Shown here: positions 1 through 9,213 of the stretch, one piece after another | Layout of the letters: every line of letters starts with the position of its first letter | Position numbering within the stretch: position 1 is the stretch's first letter | Assembly: GCF_026151205.1 (NCBI RefSeq) | Contig: NW_026971960.1 | Coordinates: 1 to 13,614 of the forward strand | Origin: Bolinopsis microptera | Taxonomy: Eukaryota > Ctenophora > Tentaculata > Lobata > Bolinopsidae | DNA length: 13,614 nt | Direction of reading: 5' to 3' | Made by a program: the position numbers and the translations under genes | Notes under the pieces: model-generated | The model's database searches: none | Told to the model about the DNA's origin: nothing | Seen by the model: only the letters and a program-made list of their open reading frames with translations

Positions 1-1785
1 CTGGATCCAGTAAAGGGACGAGGAGGAAAGCAAGTTTTAAATTTTGATTAAATGGAGGAAAAGCGGCGGGGAACTTAATAAAAACGCACACCTTGGTTGT
101 CCCCGGGGGAAGGGCGTGAAACTAAGGTGTCAAAAACCCCCTTTTGGGGTGGGCGTAAGGGGGAATCACCCGGTGTGTGAAAACCACCCACACCCTCCTG
201 AGGTGCACCAATTGAAAACCGTTCCCGCCCCCTGAAAAAAGCACCAGACTCTAGACAGAGCGCCCCAGTATCCTTCACCACCCACCCCCCCATTTTGATA
301 TCGTTTCTCACTCCCAGCCGATCAATAAAGGGTGCCCCCCAAAGACAGCTGTAAAAGGCGGGGTCTCCCTGATATCACCCTCTGCCCCAGCCCAAAAAAA
401 CCACCCCCAGTGAGGCATACTGTGAACTGTCAATAGCCCCCCGTGTGACTCACTTCAACCTCCTGAACCTTTCAGAACACGGGTAGGTTCCAGTTTGGTA
501 ACGAAAAAGAAGCTATCTACCAAATTTTGGGTTTTTCTGGCGGGATTATCTGGATTCCCTTTTCAAAACCCTTCCCAAAGGGGGCCCCGCCCGGGGTTCT
601 CACAAGAAAAAAACACTGAACCCAAATGTCAGATTTTTCCAACCAGGGAACTCGATGAAAAGGTGGATCAAAATTATAAAGGAAAAAAAAACTTAAGATC
701 GGTGCAAGATCGCGACCATTTCCGTTATAAATTTTTTCAAAAAGTCTCCTAGTGGAAAATTTTGGGAAACTGTCAAGGTCGAAGAGCACCGTTTTTCCGA
801 GGAAAAATCACCTAAAAACGGCCAACAATCGCAAATCAAACGACAGTCAAACTACCACAAAAAAAACGGCAAATCCCTTAAAACCCAAAAAATTTAAAAA
901 AGGACCTGGCCACCCGCGACACAACCCCCTCCCCCCAAAAAAAGGGGTTACTCCTCCAAAAGTTGCTGTTCGTCCAGAAAAGTAAAGTTATTTTGGGTTT
1001 CCAAAGGGAGCAGGAATTAAGAGGGAGAGAACCAAAATAAAGTGTACAGAATACAAGGACTGCCAGCTTCTTTTCCCCCAAATTTATTTTTAGTCTTTTT
1101 ACAGATTTTACGTATTTGCTCTATAGCCCGTTTATTGTTAGCCTTTATTATTGCAAATTGTAACTTACAAAAATTCCTTCTTTGAATTTGCCTAAATTAA
1201 AACCTGATGTTTCATCGCACGTAATTTCATACCCTGCGCGTGCGTACTCCTGCAGCGTCCCAACTCGACCACAACCCCAATTCTTAACACTTCCCCCAAC
1301 CAAAACCCGCAGCCCTACTCTTAATAAGCAAACCCCAAGCCTTTTTTTAAAACGTTTAACAGTATAACGGGGGGTTTTTCCCTTACCCCTACCGACCCCT
1401 TCAAAGATATTCCGAAAAACTTTCAGGTTTCCCCTGGTTTGGGGAAAAAGCTAGAAGCTTCCGAATTTAACTGTGGACTTCACGTACTTACACCTTGAGA
1501 TTGTCAGCATTAATATTTGCGTATGAGCCATTTTTAAAGTTCTTTCCTGGTCTTTGAGTATCGGCATAACTTGTGCTTTTGGATATTCTCCACTTTCCAA
1601 GGTGAGTTATTGCGGGGTAGTTAGTTGGGAAATAATAAAGAGTGTTCCTTTAGCGATTAATTGACGTGTTAATACGTTGGCCCTTTCTAGAGCTTTACTG
1701 GGTCAATTTATTGTGTGCTGTCAGAGTCAAAAAATTCTGCCTTCAGAAACACAATAGTATTGTAAAAAGTTTAAATTTTTGAAAG
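1..1785. other. Gene-poor, homopolymer-rich flank
   Basis: I see no recognisable gene here. The first 1.1 kb is A- and C-rich on the plus strand, with many runs of 4-7 identical bases (for example the C/A/G runs around 926-955 and the A run near 690). From about 1090 it becomes AT-rich and less repetitive. Open frames in this stretch are short, overlap on both strands, and encode Lys/Pro/Asn-rich strings dictated by the base runs, so I do not treat them as genes. There is no splice, tRNA or repeat signature that I can defend. Confidence 0.6.
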
Positions 1786-1983
1786 CTAATGCTTGTTTTT
1801 ATGGGCTGTTACAGTACTATTTATCCCCGGTTCATCATACCCCGAACGAAGTACCACATGTTTTGTCATAAACCCCACAAGGGCCTTGTCGCGCCAAGTT
1901 TTTAGTTCAATCTCATTCTTAACTTTTACACTTTCACTAAAACCAGTCCCTACACGACTGTTTGATAACACTTCCAGAGCCAA
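1786..1983 (-). CDS. Unidentified 65-codon open frame, possible terminal exon
   Basis: This minus-strand frame of 65 codons has a balanced amino-acid composition, with stretches such as SESVKVKNEIELKTWRDKAL, unlike the homopolymer-driven frames around it. I recognise no family. About 75 bases past its stop, the minus strand reads AATAAA (plus-strand TTTATT at 1707-1712), the usual animal polyadenylation signal. Such hexamers are common by chance in AT-rich DNA. The ATG at 1983 need not be a start: the frame could be the end of an exon entered by splicing upstream. A plus-strand frame of similar length overlaps it (1793-2047), which argues against reading too much into either. It may be chance. 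Confidence 0.15.
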   Translation of the reverse strand: MALEVLSNSRVGTGFSESVKVKNEIELKTWRDKALVGFMTKHVVLRSGYDEPGINSTVTAHKNKH

Positions 1984-2276
1984 ACCTTCCCTGATTGTTG
2001 GGTGGGCATTGTTTAGCCTTTTACCCGTTGATCATCACGTAACATAGCCCCACTGTTTGGATCACGTGGAATTTCCACGGTTTTAACTAATTGGATTAGT
2101 TTTCAGCTGCGTTGTCCCCCCGGGGTCATATAATACCCTAAAGGAACCTTTTTTACCAGTTCCACCTTGCTTCATTTGACAAAATTTTTTGGTTTCGAAA
2201 ACCCAAAAACTACTGCAATCGACTTTGTCTTACAGTTTAGTTTCGTTGTTTTTCCCCTTGTTTTTCACACATGGTA

Positions 2277-2475
2277 AAGAGAAGATGCCCCTCCCCCCGC
2301 TCTACAAAACCCCGTCGTACACAGGGGACGTAACCCCACTCCGTCTGGACGCACCTAGCTCCTAAACCACCCCACCCCCAAACACCCCTACCCCCCCACT
2401 TCCAGTCTCAAACCACCTTCCTACAGTAGGACTCATGCACCCTACCGTACTAAACCACAACGGGGCTCAACTCGG
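2277..2475. repeat. C-rich patch with a degenerate repeated word
   Basis: The plus strand is strikingly C-rich and G-poor here. A short word of the form CTAAACCAC or TCAAACCAC recurs at about 2362, 2408 and 2450, roughly 42-46 bases apart, with loosely similar sequence between. This could be a decayed or badly base-called minisatellite. The copies are too diverged by eye to fix a period, so the call is tentative. No gene is visible. Confidence 0.3.
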
Positions 2476-2547
2476 CTCATCCCCACAATCCTGAAAAAAC
2501 CCTATCATCTTCCCTCAGACGGTTGGGGAGCTATTTTCCCTGTAATT

Positions 2548-2976
2548 TTATCGAAGTAATCTCTGTTCCCCTAGTTCCCGACAGTAATTTAGAGCGCTTT
2601 TATTTTCTCGAAGGAAATCCCCAAAATAGGTAGCGTGGAAATAAACCCCACGAAACAGCGTTTGCATATTAGGGGTTGCATGCCCCGCAGGCTGTTTGGT
2701 TGAGGGCTTTAATATGAACCATTCCGTTATTCTTCTTATCCGGGGGTTAGGGTTTTTATTCGGGGTAACAAGACCACATTGTTTGTTTGTCTTGCTTGTG
2801 AAGGTTGGTGAAAAAACAATCTTGTTTTCAACCTTGTTAATGTTAACATAAAAAATTTTTCCCTTTCGAAGTTGGGTGTAAATTTGCAAAACCATTACTT
2901 TTGATCTAACTGTTGCTTTACAAAATATAAAACTACAATAAATTTTTTCCATTCCCAAATCCATACTTTTTTCCAA
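2548..2976 (-). CDS. Hypothetical 142-codon open frame, unrecognised
   Basis: This is the longest uninterrupted frame outside the retrotransposons. The N-terminal half is rich in Lys, Ile, Asn and Val. The C-terminal half is more varied (TEWFILKPSTKQPAGHATPN, then FHATYFGDFLRENKSALNY). I see no signal peptide, membrane span, Cys/His motif or familiar domain. It stands alone, with no neighbouring gene. It lies in AT-rich, homopolymer-laden sequence, where a frame of this length could survive by chance. It could also be part of an exon or a fragment of a repeat. I assign no function. Confidence 0.15.
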   Translation of the reverse strand: MEKSMDLGMEKIYCSFIFCKATVRSKVMVLQIYTQLRKGKIFYVNINKVENKIVFSPTFTSKTNKQCGLVTPNKNPNPRIRRITEWFILKPSTKQPAGHATPNMQTLFRGVYFHATYFGDFLRENKSALNYCRELGEQRLLR

Positions 2977-4679
2977 TTTTTTTTAAATAAATTGGGGTTA
3001 AAAAACCCCAACCCTTTTCTCAAATATTTCTCAAAATGAGCCCAAAATTCCCAATTAGCGTTTAAAACGCTCTCCCTCTATCTTTTACCCCGCCTACTTT
3101 TTATAGTGCAATTTGTAAGCAAGTTTTTTCGTTTGCTTTTAAATACCTCTATTTTTTATCCAGAATGTAAGATTACTTTGCTTATTTCGTGTTGTGATAG
3201 CCAACAGTTCTTGAAAATTTATTGGGGCACATGCCCCAATTTAAGATTTCTTTCTTCACTGAGTATTTTAATTCCTTTAATGGAGACTTTTTTGAAGTTA
3301 AATACTTTTACGATGGTAGAATGACAAAAATTACGGACTCATAGTGACAACAGACTCCCCAAACGCGACTTACCGGAGGATGGCCGAAATGACGCTTTAA
3401 CAAAAATGACAAATATAATATTGAAACCGGTCCTTTTCCCCTCTCAAGGTCACACAAGGTTTTTGGGAACCTCTTTTTTGATCATCGTAGGCGATCTTAC
3501 ATTTGCGCTGGGGACCGATCAAAAATTTAACAACCCGCCAAACATACCATTCATCCAGCACTTCCAAAACCACAGACGTTTTTAATCCCCAGCCCAAAAA
3601 ATTTAAAAACGACCGAATTTTCTCGAAAAACACCCAAAGCTCAGCGAACTCGCCCGCAATGATTACTGTGACATCTCACAGCAACAAAGTTAGGTATGAG
3701 TCTAAATTTTTCGTCTTACCCCGGTTGTCACCCCGTCCTCCTCTCCCTTTTTACATGGAGTTCCAGGTCTGGTTGGGTAAATCACGGCAACACAACACAC
3801 ACGTGGTTCAAATTGGGGTTTAAAGTGGAAAAATAAACCCGCGTTCTTTCGTGAACCCGGGCAAATCCTGGCTGATGTTTTTAATGATTTGGGGTGGCAA
3901 CTCATTTGTTGGGGGCCCTTGCTTTTGATTGTTTAATCTGGTCACGGGTTTTGTTACAGAATTTTTTGTTTGTTTTTTGTTGGGGGGGTTTTTGAGGGTT
4001 GAAGAGCGGGCCCGGGTATAGCCCCAGCTTGCGGGGGCCCTAATTTTCCTAATTGGGATTTGGAGGGCTCTAAAATTACTAAATTTGGCAGGAACTAATC
4101 TAAATAAACTGGTTATATACCTTCTTGTTTAACACTGTTGGGTTGCTGAGAAACAGTAATTTTTTCTTTGGTCTGTGAGAATCAAAAAATAAATTATCAA
4201 ACGAAGAGAGCAGCCATGGGAACAGGTTGTTTGAACAATGTGGCCCAGTTTACCCTTTTTTCCCAATTGTCACTTGCTTCCATTTAAAAAACATCTGCAC
4301 CTACTTTAACTGGAAAACAGTATAAATTTCAGTTTACTGGCTTAAATATAAAAGTAAAGGCGGCCAGAGAAAAGTCAACTGTCCGGTCCTGCGAAATATA
4401 ATTGCTTCTTCCCGCCAAACCCTCCCTCCCCCTTCCTTCTGGCTTGCTAAAACCAAAAAAAAACCCAGCATTTCTCCCAGGGGACATGACACGTGACATT
4501 CACGCGCCCCCACGGTTACACACACCCGGGAAAAGACCAAATCCCTACTTACCTCCCTGGTCCCCTCACCGGGGATTTTGAGGGGGCCTGTTCCCGGTTT
4601 TAAAACCAAATTGAACAAGTTTATTGTTATCCTGGTTTTGTTAGAGCTGAGTTTATCGGTCCCCCTTGTCTAATATAGT
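2977..4679. other. Gene-poor AT-rich stretch with small hairpins
   Basis: I see no gene here. Two compact inverted repeats stand out. At 2992-3011, 8-base arms (TTGGGGTT/AACCCCAA) flank an AAAA loop. At 3221-3240, 9-base arms (ATTGGGGCA/TGCCCCAAT) flank a 2-base centre. Open frames at 3503-3823 (plus) and 3397-3633 (minus) overlap on opposite strands, are Lys/Asn/Pro-rich because of A and C runs, and match nothing I know. Many G and C runs of 4-7 bases occur (for example 3980-4040 and 4400-4600). Confidence 0.5.
3221..3240. repeat. Short near-perfect palindrome
   Basis: The 9-base arms ATTGGGGCA and TGCCCCAAT are separated by two bases (CA). As RNA this would be a tight hairpin, but the loop is too small to fold as written without opening the top pairs. 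It is not followed by a T run on either side in the way a bacterial terminator would be, and the window is not bacterial. It may be incidental. Confidence 0.5.
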
Positions 4680-5080
4680 TTTACAAAGTTGTCATGGGGA
4701 TTTATAGGAGAATTATTACGAATCGACTTGGAGGGGGGGGATGCCAGTTTGTTTTCCAGGAGGGAAGAGGAACCACCCTTTACCCCTGGGGGAAAAGGGG
4801 AGAATCGTGGGGTAGCTGCAACACCATCCAGAGGAACTACAGGGCAAGCCATCGGTGCGAGCACTGGGGACGAGTGTCGTATTTGAAAGCAAGTGTCCCG
4901 ATATGGGACAGGTCCCATTTCCCGGGGTTCCTACGAGTGCCCGCAGGATTAAGTCAACGGTTGCCCAATTGTTTAAAATGTTGAAAATAATAGATTCCTG
5001 GGTCCCATGTCTACTGTTTTGTTGTGGGTCCCCTAAAAACTTTTTCCCAAAAGGCCCTTGGGGGGTTTTTTTCCTGTTTT
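4680..5080. other. GC-richer island with overlapping open frames
   Basis: This segment is richer in G and less AT-biased than its surroundings. It stays open in several frames at once: plus 4689-4886, 4694-4984 and 4855-5082, and minus 4670-4918. Simultaneous openness on both strands is what low-stop GC-rich sequence gives, so I cannot choose a coding strand. None of the translations resembles a family I know. An 8-G run at 4733-4740 lies inside and could hide a frameshift if it is a consensus error. This could be a small exon, a repeat fragment or neither. Confidence 0.25.
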
Positions 5081-5679
5081 AGTTCTCACTCTAAACATTT
5101 TATTTGAAAATACCCGACAATCCAAAAATCTCTCAATATTTTCCTCCCCCCCCATTTTCTTTCTCTACATTTAAAAAAAACCTGCAAGTTTCTAGAGTAA
5201 GACTACTTAACCTGCTCAGAGTCCCTCACTAATGACACTAACTCAAATCACATTTTAAACTTTTTAAACGCAGATTACATATCAAATTTATATTTAAATC
5301 TCGACCGGATATTTCCCCAAAAACACCACGCCCTTCGGGTTCTAACTCCTTTTTTTCCACAGGACTTTTGCCCCACTTGGGTCCCTGACAGTTCGCCGGA
5401 TAAGCGCCCCCGCCCCCAATCGGGAAAAAGGGCGGGGTGTTCTCGCCCCGCCGAGCTGAGAACTCCTCCCTTTTTCCCCTAAACGGGACCCTTTAAATTA
5501 TCCTCCCCGCAAAACCTTGAGCGCACCCCTAAAGAGAAACAATACAATGTACTTGGGACTAAAACGTATTTTGAAGCAAAGTAAATTTTTAATTAACTTA
5601 GGAGCAAAATAATATATTGTCAAACATAAAAAGCTCAATTTTCCTATTCCCGATAATAATTACAAATTGCCAAACCCTT
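5081..5679. other. Nothing recognisable
   Basis: This is AT-rich sequence interrupted by C- and G-rich runs, including 8 C at 5146-5153 and a G/C-dense patch at 5390-5460. I see no open frame of note, no RNA gene and no repeat unit. Confidence 0.6.
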
Positions 5680-5920
5680 TTAAAACAACCCTACCCCCCC
5701 GTTAACCGAGAGTTTGCTGCTCACGTGACGGGTTCCCAAACTCCATTCCTTCAAACACCCCATAAGAGTACTTTGACAGCGGGGGTTTGAGTCCGGGCCA
5801 GCATATACTCGATGAGATACTGGGAGGTGGCATATGACCGGTCCTGGAGGAATCAATGGGGGTTTTATTCGGTGGGAAGCTTCCCGTTTCCCAATCAACT
5901 AAAGCATGATAAACTGCCAT
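5680..5920 (-). CDS. Unidentified overlapping open frames (72 codons each)
   Basis: Two minus-strand frames overlap almost completely: 5680-5898 and 5702-5920. The outer one begins MAVYHALVDWETGSFPPNKT and has a varied composition that would not look odd in a real protein. The other is the +1 shadow of it, or the reverse. I recognise neither. The plus strand of the same stretch contains GGTTTGAGTCC at 5784-5794, which loosely resembles a tRNA B box, but there is no partner A box. This may be an exon fragment, a repeat fragment or chance. Confidence 0.15.
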
Positions 5921-7569
5921 TAAAGATTGTCAGATTAAATTGAAATTTTCATTAATAATAATCTTTTTAGCCTAAACGAAGTGCGTCTTTCAAAAGGGAA
6001 ACTAACGGGGGCTTTCCACAAATCTAAACGGAACGAATTGAAGTAAGTTATTTTCATCCTTTACTCCCTAGAATTCTTTTTGTATTTTTGTTTGATAAAT
6101 TCAAATTACACAATCAAACTTACCCTTAAGGGTAAATTGCCCGACTTTCAGTTTTAATAATTAAATAACTTAATAATTTCCCGGACGCCATGTCGACAAC
6201 TCGGATATCAAGTCTACGAAAGGGGGCAAAGTCTCACATTCGCAAATGAATGCCAAGGTTTCAAACCAGGGCCTTTCATGGGGGATTTGAAGAAATCTGG
6301 AGATCCCTAGAACCACGACAATTTCACGAGAACTCGCAAACCCAACTTTTGTTAAGGGAAAGGGAAAGGGGAAAGATAGAAAAATAGGATTCATTTCTCG
6401 GGAGGGAACCTTGTTTTTTGGGGAAAAATTTTTAGAATGGGATGAAAACTGATTTATGATTAACCTGTTGTTTTTTTAAAACTGTTTTTTAAAGTTTGGA
6501 AGGGGGCTTTTTCGGGAAAATTTTTCGACCTTTAGAGACAACGTAATTTTTTTCTTTCGTGAACCCCCTTTTTCGCCTTTCTGATTTGAATTTTTACGGG
6601 GTACGTTTTTTTTTTTAATTTTAAAAGATATTTAACTTAAATTTTTTTTTTTTAGGGGGGTGAGATAATTTTTGGTTTGTGTTGTAAATTTGATTTTGGT
6701 GGATTCGGGGGGTTTTATTTTTGAAATTTGTTGAAATATTTGTTTGGGTTAACGATATTTGACAAATAAGTTTTAAGTTAATATATTTTGGTAAAACATT
6801 TTAAAAACATAGCAGCGTAAAATTGAAATTGGGGAAACCAAAAGCTTGTATTTATTTAATTCTGGTTTTGACAAAAACGTTTATTATTTCTCAAAAACCG
6901 GGTAAATCAAACAGATGCCTGACAATTTACATTATACCTCAACCAAACATGAACTGATGCTGAAAATCTATTTGGGCCTTTTTTGAACAAAAATTAATTG
7001 GACGCTGGAGGGGGGGAGGCCAGCGCTAGCGTTCTTTTATGTCCGTAGCCCAAAATTTCCCTTGAAAGTTTTTCACATAAATTTTATATTATCTTCTCAA
7101 CTTATTTTCCCGGGGATATAAACTTTTTAATTTTGTTCTATTTAAATTCCCACATGGAAAAAAATTAATACAAGATTTTAAAAAAGTTAACGGGTAATAC
7201 CTAAAATACTGTTCCTATAAGGGCCCTGACGGCCAACTCGGGGGCGCCTGGGAGGTTGTAAACCCCACAAAAAATAAGATGAGCCCAAAAACATATTATA
7301 AACCCACAGAAACAATGTGGTGATTTTAAATTTGGGCACTCTATAACTGTGTAGATTCTACAGTTGATTTTGCTTTTTTGGGACTTTGGGCAATTATGCT
7401 ATATTGTTTAACCAAAAAATCTGCAAAAACCCAAAAATTATATTTAGTGTAACCCGGGACTTTGCCAAAAAAACCATCCCGACTTTACCTTTTCTTTATT
7501 GAAAAAACACACATTCGGGTAATTAATAAAATTTAAAAAAGGGATATTTAAACCCCAAAAAGTCAAATT

Positions 7570-7698
7570 AATTGGCGCGCGTTTAGCTTAGCAGGGTTTA
7601 AACCCACAGTCATTTAGAATAAGAAAAAACAAAAAATTAAAAAAATTTTGTAGAAAAGTGACTAAAAAAAAACTAAACCTTTATTCGCGACGCCAATT
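7570..7698. repeat. Inverted-repeat pair, possible MITE-like remnant
   Basis: AATTGGCGCGCG at 7570-7581 is matched in inverted orientation by CGCGACGCCAATT at 7686-7698, with one base difference or insertion, around a spacer of roughly 104 AT-rich bases. GC-rich arms are unusual in this AT-rich stretch. A short non-autonomous element with terminal inverted repeats is one explanation. I could not find a target-site duplication outside the arms, and the arms may only be 12-13 bases long. Confidence 0.3.
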
Positions 7699-7879
7699 TT
7701 TTTTAGCGCGCCGCGCAAAGTTTGTATTTTAACCGATCCATAGGGACTGTCAACTGTGAAAATCGAGCGCACTTATGTACACAGTCGGCCAACCGGCGTA
7801 TTACTATTACGCTTGTTTCTAACCTTTTAGTTTTTTAAACCACTACCCCAAGATTTGTATTTGTTTTGAAAATGTCGCA

Positions 7880-7897
7880 GTTCCAAAATTTTGGAAC
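7880..7897. repeat. 18-base perfect palindrome
   Basis: GTTCCAAAATTTTGGAAC is its own reverse complement over all 18 bases. The symmetry stops at the next base on each side. It could be a protein-binding dyad or chance in AT-rich DNA. No gene is close enough to give it a role. Confidence 0.6.
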
Positions 7898-8182
7898 AGT
7901 TATTATGAAACGGAACTTCGGTTTTTTCCCTAAAACATTGTTTTTCAGAAAGACTTGGGTTTTAAAATTTTAGGTACCTACAAATTTTTAAAATTTTTAG
8001 ATGGGGGACCGGGGTATTGCAAAACCCCTTATCGCCTCCCCCCTCTTTTTTAGAAAATTTTAACAAAACGATGTTGTAAAAGATTAGCATTCTTTATTTT
8101 TTTTTAAACGATTTCAAGATAAGTTTACCCCCAGGATCGCAATCTGCGAAACTATTTTAAAAGCAGAGCCGTAATTCCCTTT

Positions 8183-9116
8183 TTGAACTTAGGGGGTCAT
8201 GGGCCCAGCAAACGAGCCCCCTCCGGTTACCCTCTGGAACAAAGCGGGGGTCTTTGGGGGGGGTTGTTTGAAGCTCTTACGGGCATTTTGGCTGAAAGTA
8301 GGACCAGATCCCTTTTGGGGTATTTTTTGTTTTCCATAGAAAAAAAAGCTTTTTACCCAAATCCTCTAGGGGGTTTTGGAGGCAGTTCGTTTAGGCTCCC
8401 AGAAAAATTTTTACTTTTCGATTAAAATTGTGAATTTTAGCATTTGAAATTAAAATCCCCCCAAAAAAATTTTGGGGGTACACTCCCCCCAACCCCCCGG
8501 GAAATTCGGGCCCTGTTTAAAAGAAATTCCAGAAACAACTACAATTTTTGCCTGCAATTTAAGTTCATTCATCGAAAACCATTGTTTCAGGGAGTTTGTT
8601 AGGGCTGCCTTGTCCGACATCCCCATCTCTCCATTTTTTCACTAATTCAAAGTTTTTTTACTCCCAACAAAAACAACGATTAAATTTGTTTTTCAGCCTT
8701 TGGGTTATGTCCCCTCATTCCAATTCCCAAAAACTTTATCCAATAACCGGGGGGGTTGAAAAAGGAAAAAAGGAGTGTGCTATAAAACCTTTTTGACCAA
8801 CCCCTTTTTTTTTAAACAAAAATTTTTATTTTTAAACAGAAAATGAGAAAAAAAAGGTGTTCTCTCCTCTCTGTTTTGTTCAACGGGGTTTGGCCCCCTA
8901 GTAAAAGGGGGGCCCTTCTCGCCTTTCCCCAGAGTGTGACTCCCGACCACACTCCCGGACTCCCTAAGTGATACAAAAACATAGAATAATATTAGTACAA
9001 CGCAACAGACCCCTTTGATCCGAACTGTTACTACCTGCTCAGAGCAACCCACTTCAAAGTTCTTCTTGGGGGGAGGGGGGGACTTCCGGCAGGTCCCCAC
9101 CTGAAAATTTTTGGGA
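8183..9116. other. Gene-poor stretch with dense G/C homopolymers
   Basis: I see no recognisable gene. Homopolymers are extreme here: 8 G at 8256-8263, and a self-complementary C6-A7-T4-G5 block at 8457-8478. There are G runs on both sides of 9065-9080. Open frames at 8183-8425 (plus) and 8780-9100 (minus) are Gly/Phe/Lys-rich products of those runs and match nothing I know. This stretch ends where the LINE-derived sequence with normal base texture begins. Confidence 0.5.
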
Positions 9117-9131
9117 ACTATCTGAGATAGT
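9117..9131. repeat. 15-base dyad at the edge of the minus-strand LINE
   Basis: ACTATCT and AGATAGT flank a single G, a perfect 7+1+7 dyad. It sits about where the homopolymer-rich sequence gives way to the 3' end of the antisense LINE, so it could be part of that element's 3' terminus. I infer this only from position. Confidence 0.4.
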
Positions 9132-9213
9132 CCGTTTTGGGGCTAAGTATGTTGTTTTTGAACCTTGGGGGATGTCCTGATGCTTTTCCAAATAGCTTCT
9201 CTGTCAAAATTGT

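Larger units (their letters stand above)
5921..8182. other. Very AT-rich, T-run-laden intergenic stretch
   Basis: I see no gene in these 2.3 kb. A small open frame at 6170-6394 (minus, 74 codons) is unrecognised. Two long T tracts, near 6607-6619 and 6642-6653, could be reverse-strand poly(A) tails of small retroposons or plain homopolymers, and no body attached to them is recognisable. An inverted-repeat pair (7570-7698) and an 18-base perfect palindrome (7880-7897) are listed separately. The rest is A/T runs with scattered GGGG/CCCC blocks. Confidence 0.6.

Noticed and set aside
44-985. Several 60-90 codon open frames on both strands
   Set aside because: They overlap each other on opposite strands, are dominated by Lys/Pro/Asn/Gly from homopolymer runs, and resemble no family.
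3503-3823. 106-codon plus-strand open frame with a QPKKFKN string resembling QPKKFRKN in the LINE endonuclease near 10111-10135
   Set aside because: The similarity is confined to an A-rich stretch of a few codons. The flanking residues and all endonuclease motifs are absent, so I take it as coincidence of composition.
5784-5794. tRNA B-box-like GGTTTGAGTCC (and GGTTTCAAACC near 6258)
   Set aside because: There is no A box at the right distance, no acceptor stem pairing and no cloverleaf, so neither a tRNA nor a tRNA-derived SINE is supported.
8457-8478. C6-A7-T4-G5 self-complementary block that looks like a terminator or hairpin
   Set aside because: It is made only of homopolymers in a region where run lengths look unreliable, and there is no gene upstream.
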